Shown here piece after piece: positions 44,296 to 55,460 of a stretch of DNA of 64,000 nt. Source of the stretch: Pythium myriotylum (lineage: Eukaryota > Oomycota > Peronosporomycetes > Pythiales > Pythiaceae); contig JALJCQ010000006.1 in assembly GCA_023091665.1 (NCBI GenBank), forward strand, positions 620,001 to 684,000. The letters run 5' to 3'. The position numbers and the translations under genes were made by a program. The notes under the pieces are model-generated. The model did not search any database. It was not told the origin of the DNA and saw only the letters and a program-made list of their open reading frames with translations. The stretch's first letter is position 1. Each line of letters starts with the position of its first letter.

Positions 44296-45563
44296 ATGAG
44301 CTGGGGCCCCGACGACGCTCAGTTGCTGGACTTCGCGGCTGAGCTGGTCGAGTCCTGGGACGACTCGACCATCGCATCCGTCGCAGCCGGGGATGATATC
44401 ACGGACGACGAGAAGCCCGCGTGTTCATCGCCTTCAGCTGTCGACGAGGTGCTAATCGAGACTCGGTCACCATCTACAGAAGTAGACAAGAAGGCAGCGG
44501 GGCTAGCCAGGAAGAAGAAGAACCGAGGGCGGCGCAAGGAAGAGATCCTGGCGTTGCGCACGCAGGTTGGTACGCTCGAACGTAGTCTCGAAGCAGTCAA
44601 ACTCCACCAGCAACTCAAGAAGCACGCCGTGCTGTGGGAATTACTCGCCAAGCGAGAGCTAAGTCTGCGGGTCTCGGCCGAGAGGAAGAATGCGTGGCTG
44701 CTAGAGGCGCTCGAACGCCAGGTCGCGACGACCGACCGACTTGTACGGCTCTTTTACAAGATGGACAAGACCAGAAGCAGGCAGAATTTCGAGACGCTGA
44801 CCCCTAGTGAGTTGGTTTCCGGGCTCGACCAGCTAAACAAGCCGCGGGCTCGTGTCACTGACTGTACCGAGACGATCGGTACGATGGCCATCGACTCGAA
44901 CATCACGTGGCGCTTCCCTGGGGAGACGACGCAGCGTGTCGAGCAGGCCGTGTGGTCACTCTTTCTCATGCCGCAGTGGAGCATGGGCTACCTCACGGCC
45001 AACATGGAGGTACGTTTGGTTCCCCGTCTTCTTTTACGGGATGATCCTTGAAGAGTTTGCTGCCATGCGCTATGCAGTTCCATGTAAAAGAACCCAGGAG
45101 TGTTCACGCGTCATTTACAATTTCGTCCGTCGACGGGCTCTCGTTCAAGGGCGCCCATCGCGTGACGTCGACGCGGGACGAGACCACGGGCGAGCTTGAC
45201 ATCCAGCTGCTCGCCCGCACGCTGCCGGACAGGCACAAGATCGACTCGATCCTGGAAGCCTCGATACTCGACGAGGACACGCGGTATCGCATCGCGTTGG
45301 ACGCGACGGGCACGGTCACAGTCGTCGTCACGAGACACTCGGAGGTCGTGACGCAGGGCTCGAGCCCGCTTCACCGCCGAGGCGTGGCCGACGCCGTGGG
45401 CATCCACATCACGAGTGAGCTCGAGTGGCTCCACAAAGAGACGCACATCGTGCTCTCGAGCCGAGCCGAGCGTTTCGAGGAGGTCTCTACCCCACCGCAA
45501 AATCGCGTGAACGACCTGGACGATCTGCTCTTTGTAGAGTCTGACATGGCGTTCGTGATGTGA
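44296..45563 (+). CDS. bZIP-like/START-like family protein E1
   Basis: Exons 44296-45009 and 45078-45563 (68-bp intron after 'NME') give 399 residues. Block E is marked by a strong basic run 'ARKKKNRGRRKEEI' (71-84) that leads into the zipper 'LALRTQVGTLERSLEAVKL' (85-103). The second coil is changed to 'WELLAKRELSLRVSAERKN'. The START-like domain lacks the 'KFHDG' signature and is recognised by 'SNITWRFPGETTQRVEQAVW' and, in exon 2, by 'LHRRGVADAVGIHITSELEWLHKE' in its C-terminal helix region. A conserved 'TPPQ' tail follows. Confidence 0.85.
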
Positions 45564-46033
45564 CGCGCCCCACTGGAAGCCAGTCAGATACTTGCGTCTC
45601 ACACCGCCCTCGGCGTGTTTCCTGAAGATGCGAAGTGCCAACTGAACAGTAAAGTTCCGGAAGAGAAGTGAAAAAAGTCGCAAGAGAAGTGAAAAGAGGC
45701 GCGTGTCTCGTCAATAGCTCGTGTCGCTTGACCGCACCCACTAGGAATGAATGCCATACTTGTCGCGAAGACGCGATTGTACTAATCGAGCATGGGATGC
45801 GCGGACGCCGTTGAGTCTCCATGACGAATCAGACCGATGGCGAGGCGGCGATTGGGCTCCAGTTCGGAAAGGATGATTTGTCGGTCTGAGTCAAATGCTC
45901 GAGAACGTATGCTGCATGTCCCAATGTAATCAATTGTCAATGGTCTCTATAGAGAAGCCTGGCTTCTCCACGGAGAGAACGGCTCCCTACCGTCCATTTC
46001 GGCATTAGACATCCGTCGGGAAGCCTGTAAACC
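45564..46033. other. Intergenic E1-E2
   Basis: About 470 bp. A purine-rich stretch with a repeated agagaagtga motif lies at 45660-45700. No gene seen. Confidence 0.5.
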
Positions 46034-47273
46034 ATGAGTTGGATCGCAGAGGATCCCGAGCTGCTCGACTTTGCGCTCGACATGCTTGATAACTGGGAGG
46101 ACCCGCTGCTTTCTGGCGATGGGGCTTGCGAGCAACAACCAGTGAGCGAACAGGTGACGGCGGTCGAGAAACCACCGAAAAAGAAGAAGAACCGTGGGCG
46201 ACGGCGAGAAGAGATCCTGGCGCTCCGATCGCAAGTCTCGACGCTTGAAGATAAGCTAGGATCGCTCAAGCTACAGAACCAAGCCAAGACTGAGGCGGCC
46301 AGCACAGTCGTCGCGTGGGAGAACCTGGCCAAGCGTGAATTGCGCGCGCGGCGTCACGCTGAGGACAAGAATATCTGGCTCCACGCGACGCTCGCGCGCC
46401 ACGTCAAGATCACGCAGCGACTCGTGCGTTTAATTTCGAAGACCAGCAGCGTGTCCTCGGCACGTCCGACGTCCGAGCCATCGAGTCCTGTACAACAACA
46501 AGACCAGCAAGCGACCGAGAACAAGACCACGCCCGTTGTGATAGTCGAGGTGATCGACCACGAGAACGAAGGAACCGTGGAGATCCAGATGCGGTCGTCG
46601 TGGCGCTTCACGGAATTCACGACCCAGCAAGTCGTGTCGGCGCTCTGGACGCTCTATCGTGCCGATCGACTGACGATGACTCACTTCTCCGTCGAATACG
46701 AGGTATGTCAATGGCCAAGGTTGTCCTCATCTTTGTTTTACCAATTGCGATTCACAGATCCAAGCCATCGATGAAACCAGCGTGCAGTCCGGATTCAAGA
46801 TCCGATCGAGCGAAGGTTTCGAGTTCCGAGGCAGCCAGATCGCAAGGTGTTCACGAGACGAAGCAACCGGCCAGTTTCTGCTCCAGACCACGGCCAAGAC
46901 AGTGCCGTACGGCTCTGCCGTGGACTCTATACTCAGTGCAGCACAGTTGGACGAAGAGACTCTCTTCAGAGTGGACCAGGACAAATCATCGAGTGGTTCG
47001 GTTGTCTCCATCGAGCGGCGGTTTGTTCTCTATTCCTCGAAGGGCACACTGCTCCAGCGTCGTGGGCTCGCGGACGCCGTGTCAATCCACATCAAAGAAG
47101 AGCAGCAGTGGATGCATGAAATCGTGGAGGAGCGACTGGGAGGAGGCGACAGACGAGTCGAGCAGTTGCCGACGCCTCCACAGGACGTGCAGGTCGACTC
47201 GACAAGGCTAGATCCTCTGGAAGCTGAACTGGACTTTAGCTGGGCCCAGCTCGTGGAGACACCGAGAGATTAA
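46034..47273 (+). CDS. bZIP-like/START-like family protein E2
   Basis: Exons 46034-46702 and 46758-47273 (55-bp intron after 'VEYE') give 394 residues. It opens with 'MSWIAEDPELLDFALDMLDNWED', which links block E to block C. Basic region 'KKKKNRGRRREEI', zipper 'LALRSQVSTLEDKLGSLKL', second coil 'WENLAKRELRARRHAEDKNIWL' running into 'HVKITQRLVRLI'. The START-like part has 'MRSSWRFTEFTTQQVVSALW', then 'LQRRGLADAVSIHIKEEQQWMHE' and 'LPTPPQD' near the end. It has the same exon layout as E1, E4, E5 and E7. Confidence 0.86.
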
Positions 47274-48013
47274 TGCCCGTAATTTATGAAAATTTGCCCT
47301 CGAGTGAGTTGACGTCTCCATCGCTCTGGCGTGGGTGTGCGTGGCTGCACGACCACCGAGCACGTGCCTCTGTTTGCTGTTTCACCTGGTAAACTAGCTC
47401 GAGCGATCGATGAGAATTGAACGCGTTTCTTTGCTCTGGAGACCGTGTCTTTCGGTATCTCTGAACGTTCGTTGGAACGAACATCAACGTTGAAGTCCGC
47501 CGTCGCTCTCACTTGAGAAAAAGGTATAGAGTTGGCTTCAAGCAAAACAAGAGAGGAGGAGGAGGATCAGACAAGTGAATCTTCCTTCTTCTCTGCTGAA
47601 ACGAACACAATCTCACGCCGGCGGGTCCGACGTCGTACGCGTGTACACAGCCGACGAAGCGACGACGCGTCTCCAACTTATTCGTCATGACGCATCCTGG
47701 CACCCATCATCGCCAAGAAACGGCCAAAGTCGTGGATAGTGGACTCTTGCATCCGCAACCCTCTATGGCTTGAAACGATGCGCAGTTGCTGCAGTGGATA
47801 GCAAGAGCCGTGCAGCGTCATGCACGGCACGTCTCTTCCCAAGTTGCGGGTGCGAGATGGGAAGTCGCGGCCGGGTGATGGGAAAGAGATAGAACAGGCT
47901 CTGGCTGCTGGATGAAGACAGCAGTCCCACCTCGGCATCCACCAAAGAAAGCGTTCTCGCTTCTTTGGAGCCGCGCACGTCTCGAGTCATTTCAACTCTC
48001 GCCACTCGTAGCC
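47274..48013. other. Intergenic E2-E3
   Basis: About 740 bp with no credible gene. A short GGA repeat sits near 47551-47565. Confidence 0.5.
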
Positions 48014-48682
48014 ATGATCGCTCCGACAAACGAGTGGTTCGACTTCCCGACCGACTTGTTGGAGGGCGCCGAGTCCGAGTTGGCGCTCTTCGACTTTCTC
48101 CAGAGCCCTCCACTGCCTACAAACCCCGAGCCAGCTGGGGATCCAGCTCCGATCTCGCCAGTGGAGAGAAGCGATGGCTCCTACCAAGCACCTCCACCAC
48201 AATCTCCAGTGCTAGCACAGAAAACGAAGCGAATCCGCAAGCGCCGCAAGGAAGAGATCGCCGAGCTGCGAGGGCTCGTCAGTGCGCTAAAAGAGAAATG
48301 CGACTCGCTGCGAGCGCTTGGCCACACTACGACAACGCTGAGCCCTTCGTGGGAGCACCGCGCGCGATACGAGGCGAGTGCAAGGCGCGCAGCTGAGATG
48401 ACCAACCGCCAGCTCCACGTCGCGCTCGCGCGGCACGCAGAGATCACCCAGCGGCTCGTGCGGCTCCTCTCCACAGCGGGCGACTCGAGCTCCCGCCGGA
48501 AGAAGTCGATCAAGCGACTCTGCGATCGTGGACGGACGAATGATGAGGATCTGCGAGTCGACGAGACGCTCATGCTAGCGCATAACGACATCTTCACCGC
48601 TCTGATGGATGGCGAGCGAGCGAGCTCTCCAGACGACGCGACGTACCTACCGACGCAGCTGTGGGAGCGTTGTGGGAGCTAG
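48014..48682 (+). CDS. Truncated block E protein E3 (coil half only)
   Basis: A single exon of 222 residues. It has the family N-terminal helix ('WFDFPTDLLEGAES'), a basic segment 'KRIRKRRKEEIAELR', the zipper, and a second coil ending 'HAEITQRLVRLLS' (about residue 152). The START-like domain is absent; instead about 65 unrelated residues lead to a stop. If expressed it would be a basic-zipper-only protein able in principle to pair with full-length relatives and block them (inference). It may equally be a decaying gene. I find no START-like remnant in the 500 bp downstream. Confidence 0.72.
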   Translation: MIAPTNEWFDFPTDLLEGAESELALFDFLQSPPLPTNPEPAGDPAPISPVERSDGSYQAPPPQSPVLAQKTKRIRKRRKEEIAELRGLVSALKEKCDSLRALGHTTTTLSPSWEHRARYEASARRAAEMTNRQLHVALARHAEITQRLVRLLSTAGDSSSRRKKSIKRLCDRGRTNDEDLRVDETLMLAHNDIFTALMDGERASSPDDATYLPTQLWERCGS

Positions 48683-49207
48683 AGGCGACGTGGAAGGGGA
48701 CGAGGCGTCTGAATGAAGCGAGAGCCTACGAACGAACGGATGGATGAGAACCAGTGCGACTGGATGAGAGGGCGTGGCTTTGCGGCGCGCAAGAGAACGA
48801 CCGCAGGGCCATGCAATAGAGATCAAGAACCTTATAAGGAAACACTAAGCTCTGTACAATACATGGGATTGGACCTGCGTCCGGGCTTCCAAACACAATT
48901 CCTGAAGAGATTTCTCAATCCCTTCCAGCTCGTCTCGGATCCCGGTTTCGGACACCAGAGAGGGCGGCTGCGCCAACACAGACTGACCAGGGAGGGGGTC
49001 CTGGGCGTGTACGAATCATGCCGGTCGCATGGCCGGGCGAGGACTAATCCGGGAAGTGGCGCGAGACAGACGCCTGACCGGCAGAGGGTCTCCAAGCGAT
49101 GGTGGATGCGGGCCGCCGCGATCGCTCCCGCGAACCCGTTTCAGTCATAACGTATCTGGTTCCCCGTCAGGTGAGGCTGAGCATTCGCCGTGGACAACAG
49201 CGCAGCC
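48683..49207. other. Intergenic E3-E4
   Basis: About 525 bp. No trace of the missing START-like half of E3 and no other gene. Confidence 0.5.
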
Positions 49208-50449
49208 ATGGACGCCGAGCTGCTCGACTTCTCGATGGACTTGTGGGAGGACATCGAATCGGAGACCACACTTTCGAGCGACGAAGTCTCGGAGATGACA
49301 CAGAGCCCGGTGTCCGCGGTCGCGAGTCCGGACGCCGCGCCGGTCAAGCCCAAGAAGAAGAAGAACCGAGGGCGACGCAAGGAAGAGATCGCCGAGCTGC
49401 GGTGCCAAGTCGTCTCTCTGCAAGAAAAGCTCCAGTCGCTCAAGCTCGATAGCGAGGCCCGTTCGTACACGACGCGGAACATTGCGGCGTGGGAGAACCG
49501 CGCCAAGCGCGAGCTCGGCGCGCGCCGCTCGGCCGAGAAACAAAACCAGCAGCTCCACGTGACGCTTGCACGGCAGATCAAGATCACGCAGCGGCTCGTG
49601 CGATTGATCAGCCGGACGAGTGGTCAGATGCCGATGGACTCGCGATCTCGCGCGTCGAGCTCGAGCGGCTCGGACACGAGCGAGGACGTGGAAATCTCGT
49701 GCGAGGTGACGGACGAGCCGGCTTCCAACACGATCGTAATCGACATGCATGCGACGTGGACGTTTCTTAATGAGACGGCGGCGAGCATCGCTGCGGCGCT
49801 ATGGACGCGCTATCTCATGACGCGCGTAAACCTGAGCCAGTTCGTCGTGGACTATGAGGTGCGTATCTGTGAGGATTCGGCGCTTGCGCATTTGGTGTCC
49901 TTACAGCGTACTCATCAATGTTGTTCATGGCCTTTGTAGCATGTCTCATCGGACGATAAACACATCCAGTCGTTCTTCTCGATCACGTCTCAGGGTCAAG
50001 TTGCCTTCGAAGGCACACAGCTCGTCCAGAAGACCCACAACGAGCTCACGGGCATTATTGAGATCTATGAGATGGGGCAAACACTTGAGCGCAAGGACGG
50101 TGTGGATCCAGTCCTGGACGTGACCATGTTCAAGGACGAAAGGTGGTGGCGTCTGAGCCCCATGGATTCGATGGGTGTCACGACTGCCACAGCCCACAGG
50201 AAGTTCCAGATCAAGACTGCACGCGCGAATCCGCTCCATCGTCGCGCTGTGGCTGATGCCGCCGCCATCCACTTCAAGGAAGAATTCGAGCTGATGCAGA
50301 AAGAAGTCAAGAGCTTGCTGCGGAAGAAAGAAGCGCAGTTGCTGGCTCTCCATACGCCTCCGCGTGACGCAGACTCGAGGGTAAGTGGCCCCGACGAGCT
50401 CGAAGATTTGTTTGCCGCTTTCCAGCCAACGTCGGCGCTGATGTTCTGA
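49208..50449 (+). CDS. bZIP-like/START-like family protein E4
   Basis: Exons 49208-49858 and 49940-50449 (81-bp intron after 'VDYE') give 386 residues. The ATG at 49208 is the first in frame, and 'MDAELLDFSMDLWED' follows at once. Basic run 'KPKKKKNRGRRKEEI', zipper 'AELRCQVVSLQEKLQSLKL', second coil 'WENRAKRELGARRSAEKQNQ' with 'QIKITQRLVRLI'. The START-like part has 'MHATWTFLNETAASIAAALW' and, in exon 2, 'GQVAFEGTQLVQKTH' and 'LHRRAVADAAAIHFKEEFEL'. It is closest to E5 and E7, which share the exon 2 opening 'SSD..HIQSFFSIT'. Confidence 0.87.
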
Positions 50450-51377
50450 GTGTGCATGCCATTGGATTATGAATTTGAATTGCAAGGGCGTCTCACGTAT
50501 TCAAGAGATCACTGACGCGGACACCAGAGAGTAGATTCGACAAACACCATTGATGTCTGTAATATAGTGTTGCAAAGTTGGTTGTTGAGTACAAGGTCGG
50601 AGGAGCTCAAGCAGCGTAAAGACGAGAAATTTGACGTTCTTGTGGATTGCACATCAACACGAGGGGGAGAACGATTCTGTGGACAGTCAGCCGGTCGCGA
50701 CCGTCCACACCTGGTCTCTGTTTGTCCGCCAGACAACAACGGATGTCGTCTGGCGCTGTATCGCCATCACCAGCAGGTGTCGAAAATCAAGTTGACGCGA
50801 ACTGGCGAGAGAGATCCAAAGTTGTCATCCGCCCCTGTACCCAACACCTAGAATTATCCATCCATGACGTCGATGAACCGAACTGAGAGAATCGTGATTG
50901 CACGACAGTCACTGACGAGAGAGGAGGAGTCTCCCGCAAGCAGTTCCTTGGCAGATGAGCGACGTCGATGACGACCTTTGTGACTGCAACAGCTGCGTGC
51001 TTCGTGTTCTCCTGGAAGGAAGCGGAACGAGGTTGCACCCATTGACGAATCCTTGCAACGAAAGGAAGTCAGAAGTGAGATGGAGCTCCTGAACAGAGCC
51101 CGGGCAGGGGACTCAACATGTCTTGAAACCGTGCAAGTGCGTCCATCAATTGGCCCGCGTTGTACGAATCCATAAGATAGGTGAATATGAGTATGAGAGC
51201 ACCAGGAAACAGTGGCTGCCTGCAGTTACCAACGAGAGGACTTCCCTGGTACGTACTGACTCAGAGGTTCAGTATTGACGAAGGAGAACGTCTCGTCAGC
51301 GTAGCGAAAGACTGATCAGTTGGGCTTTTCACTCGGATTGCGCGCGTGATTTCTCGCATTGCTATCGACACACAGCC
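50450..51377. other. Intergenic E4-E5
   Basis: About 930 bp. Open frames up to about 95 codons on both strands show no family signature. Nothing further seen. Confidence 0.5.
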
Positions 51378-52626
51378 ATGGCTTCGCTACCTTTGGACTG
51401 CGACGACGCGCTGTTCTTCCCAATGGACCTCGTCGATTTGTGGCAAGACTTTGATTCTGTGAATGCGATCTCGTCCGATCAGTTGCAAACGAGCCGACCA
51501 CCAAGAGATATTGAACACAAATCCAAGATTCCTGCTCCTGCGAAGAAGAAGAACCGAGACCGACGCAAACAAGAGATTGCCGAGCTACGCATCAACGCGT
51601 GTCTACTCCAAGATCAGCTCCACACGCTCAGGCTTCGTCAGCGAGCAAAATCCCAAGCGGTCAAACGTATGATTCAATGGCAGAGCCAAGCTGAGCGCGA
51701 ACGCGAGATGCGCGAGGCGGCAGAAGCGAAAAATCGACAACTCCATGAGACGCTCACCCGACAGTCAAAAATCACGCAGCGACTCGTGCGTATGATCGCC
51801 CAAAAGAGTGGCACGAGCCCACTCACTCTCGAAAGCCTTCGCTCGCGCAGTTTAGGTGAATCCGAGTCAAGCGATGACAACTCCCTCTCGTGTGAAATCA
51901 GTGATGACCCGACGACCAACATGATCACCATCGAGATTCAATCCACGTCCACAATCTTGCACCAGACGGCGATGAGCGTCGTGGCTGCTCTCTGGATGCG
52001 GTACATGGAAACTGAAGTGAATCTAAGCTCCTTCACCATAAATTACGAGGTACGAAGGCTGATCTGCGACATTGGTCATGAATATCTCTTGCTGACGAAT
52101 CTGTTATCTACTGCAGCACGTCTCCTCTGATCCAAACCACATTCAGTCGTTCTTCTCAATCACGACCAATGGCGAGGTCGCCTTTGAAGGAACCCAGTTG
52201 GTTCAAAAGAAGACAAACGAAGGCAGCGGCCAGATTGAGATTTACGAGATTGCACAAACTCTGCAGCGAGAACGAGGCATCGACGCCGTTCTAAATGTGA
52301 CAATGTTCAAGGATGAGTCATGGTGGCGTGTGGAGCCGATAGACGCAATGGACCTAACTTCGGTCAGTGTTCGGCGGAAGTTTCAGCTCCACTCGGCCCA
52401 GCCAAACACGCTCCATCGTCGTGCGGTGGCTGAGGCTGCAGCAATTCATTTTAAAGAAGAGCTTCTCTGGATGCAACGAGAGGTGAAGAATGCGCTGGAG
52501 ACCAAAGATGACCATCTGCAGTCGCTTCACACGCCTCCACAAGATACAAGTCTTACTACTGGACTTGGAGAGGAGCGCGAAGACTTCTTTGCTGCTTTCC
52601 AGCCAACAGGAGCTTTAACGTTCTGA
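51378..52626 (+). CDS. bZIP-like/START-like family protein E5
   Basis: Exons 51378-52049 and 52117-52626 (67-bp intron) give 393 residues. The basic run is 'KKKNRDRRKQEI', with Asp and Gln replacing the Gly and Glu of its relatives. The zipper is 'AELRINACLLQDQLHTLRL'. The coil ends in 'QSKITQRLVRMI'. The START-like part has 'TSTILHQTAMSVVAALWMRY', weakened at the usual Trp ('TSTI' for 'TWTF'), then 'HVSSDPNHIQSFFSIT' and 'LHRRAVAEAAAIHFKEELLWMQ'. It is a head-to-tail duplicate of E4; exon 2 has identical length (510 bp). Confidence 0.86.
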
Positions 52627-52803
52627 AAGCCAGCAGACCTAAGCGTATCCAAGTCAAGTTAATATTCTGTACTTCGCTCACGATAACACAATTTTATATG
52701 AAAGAGATGATCAACAACATGGGTTGCAGCCGCACGCGTTGGGGGGTGTAAAAAACCAGACTGTTTCACAGCAACTAGAACTTCAAGCTAACTTCGTTCA
52801 AAT

Positions 52804-53785
52804 TCACGAGCACTCAGCCGCAGCCGATCCCTGTTGCTTAGTGAGAAGATACTCCAATTCGTGGCGAAGCCACCCCAGTTCTTTTATGAAATAGCCACCC
52901 ACACCTTCTGCTACTTCACGCCGGAGTTCGGGACTGACGTCTTCGGCGTACACGTGAGACTTTCGAAAAAACGATAGTGCGCTGCCGTCTTCTGAGCCCA
53001 TCACAGTGAATCTGAAATTCATCTCTTCTTCTAGCATCGTCGCGTTAAAGACCGAGTCACGTCGACGGCCGTCAGGCAGTGTTTGTGCGCGAAGACGTAT
53101 TTGCAAGTCACCAGTCTCTGGGTCACGAGAACGTTCTGCTATTAGTGCACCACGGAAGATCGACTTTGGATGAACGCGCAACCTGAACACTCCGTGGACA
53201 CTCTCGCTGTCTGACGAGTAAATCTATCAAAAACAAGTTGTCAGGTGGACGTGTCCAGGCAAAACGAGTATTTCGTACGTCAAAGACGAGGATTGCTGAA
53301 GACGATTCCCACCGGCGGCGATGCAAGAGTGACCACATCGCAGCTTCGACGTCGACGGCCAAGGCACCAAGAAACTGCCATGCGATCTCGATCTCTATGA
53401 CGAGTGTACCAGCGGTATTATTACTCTCTGTGATGACCACCCGCGGAGTGTCGAATGCGGGAAGAGAGAAGTTGAGGGAGCTTGAAGCATCTACTTTCTC
53501 AGACCTGTCCGTCCAGAGCTCAATGACCTGGCTCGTCGCCGTTAACTGTCGGTCCAGTTGGTTATACAAAAGAACATTCCTTCTCTCAGCCTCAAGACGC
53601 GCAGCCAGCTCTCGTTTGGCCTGGGCCTCCCAATCACAAAGGTCGTGAGCGAAATATTGGTGCGACTTGAGCTCTTATACGCGACGTTCGTAGGCCGAGA
53701 CTAACGTTTTCAAGTCACGGATTTCGTGCAACACACTAGTCTTCTTATCGGCGACTGAGAAATCGCTCAGAGTGGTGGCATCCAT
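52804..53785 (-). pseudogene. Block E member E6, inverted, with premature stop and no basic region
   Basis: Read on the minus strand from ATG 53785. The frame continues through a TAA at 53677-53675 into 'DLCDWEAQAKRELAARLEAERRN', which is the block E second coil, and on to a donor at 53278. Exon 2 (53223-52804) holds 'SVHGVFRLRVHPKSIFRG' and 'VAEGVGGYFIKELGWLRHE'. The N-terminal part is only about 35 residues and has no Arg/Lys-rich region or proper zipper, so the DNA-binding half is gone even if the stop were read through. A shorter product starting inside the coil cannot be excluded. Confidence 0.75.
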
Positions 53786-55460
53786 CGTAGCAGCGGGGGC
53801 ACTGATGGCCTGAAAGCCTAATGATGCGAACTTGAGGGGATTCGCATCCGTGTCGTGAGTTGTGAGGTACATGACACTGTTACTGACGTGGTGGTTCTCA
53901 AAGTGCGGTGCTCGCGAGCTGGGAATGTCTGGATCAAGACGACAGATGAGCTGATCGTTGGTGCTGCGATGCAGTTCTATCACTACGAAAATAGCCTGGC
54001 AAGAAAAGATTCTGAGAGTTGGTGGATTAGTACACTGTGCTGAGGTTGTCTGCTATCCGAAGTGGACCCGAGGAGTTCGAACGTGCCGCAGGAGAAACTT
54101 TGAAGTAGTTCGGTTACAGCTCAACGTGCGCAACTTGCACAGGTCTGACAGAGCCGAAGGCCGAAAACAGATGTGGTAGGTTGGATTGGACTATCAACTT
54201 GTTCAACGCTTACCAAGGATGCCAGTTTGATTGATTGCTTGCTCGTCGAGTAGCTGGGTTCGTCGCAATCGAGCAGATCCTCATCAAGTTAAATACGTTA
54301 TTGAGCTTAGTGGATGTAGATAAATCTACATTGCATTGAAATTGGTGATGATCAGTACGACCAATGCACGCTTACGCTTTCCCAAGCTTCGAGCTGGTTG
54401 TGGTGATACAGCGGGCTCGAATCGGACACGACATGAATGGAATGCGACAAGCTCGAGCTTAGATCGACAGATGTCGACTCCCGTCATCATCATCATCGCT
54501 CTTGCTGATCTCGCCAATGAGCAAGAAATGTCGTCTCGGGTGGAAACGTGATTGTTTTTAGTTCTTACGATGGGAAGACGACTTGAGAGTCAGGTGTGAA
54601 AGTCGGAACTAAGATGCTATCTTGCGGGGCCGCCGCAACGTACTCGATAATATTCTGCATGAGCTCGATGGTCTGGTAACGATGGGAGACGCTCAAGAAC
54701 AGACGAACACGTGCGCTTCAATGGCGTTGCTGTAGGTCCACCTGAACCAATCTTGTCCGGGGCTCCACGAGCTGTAGATGGGTCGCGTGGATCAGCTAGA
54801 TCTACAGGACCCTGTATTGTTGGGCGCCACCATCCTCCAATCTGAATGCCTTCGGAAGGCAAATGGTTCATCGTGGGCGTGCTGAACTTAAGCGACTCAC
54901 CTCTCTCCAAGCCACTCATCAGCACGATCTCCCTCGATATCACGGCCAAAGAGGCTAACCTCGAAGCTGCGGATGGACGCAGGTATTCTTCCTCGAATGT
55001 AGAGGTGCCAACTCCCACACTTACCACTATTCCGACCTCATACGAGATCTCGTGGATCTGCAATCGAAGGCAAAGAGGTCCACCTGCGGCTCATCAGCTT
55101 GAATCGAAGCCACTGTTCGCTGGATGAGTCCGTCCATGAGCAAAGCTGTTCTTGTGATCATCTCACCCAAGTAACAGCAAAATCCACAGGATATGTTTTC
55201 TCAAGATACGCGGTACCCAACAAGTGAATCCACGAGTAAGCAACTTGGGAAGGGATGAATTGACATGGGATTCGATCTTCTTCTCCACTCTCTGATTTGT
55301 TCGTGGGAGTGCAACTGATAATATCGACAGAGATGAGATCGTGACGAAGGGACCGCGACTCCAAAACGGCGATCTGCTTTCACCGGCTCGCTTTCTTGGT
55401 TGGCTCCCAATCGCCACCGACACAGCAGTTCTCGTTCAGCCATTTCACGGCCAAGCACCC
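53786..55460. other. Long intergenic region with possible gene relics
   Basis: About 1.7 kb between E6 and the first P450. Minus-strand pieces with protein-like composition appear in changing frames (about 55060-54600 and 55360-55160), suggesting a decayed gene. I cannot name the family. No family START-like or coil signature is present. Confidence 0.4.

Noticed and set aside
54617..54720. Plus-strand 'ILHELDGL' as a hint of an AAA ATPase fragment
   Set aside because: No Walker A, Walker B or arginine-finger context is found nearby, and a minus-strand reading over the same bases looks equally protein-like. Chance similarity is likely.
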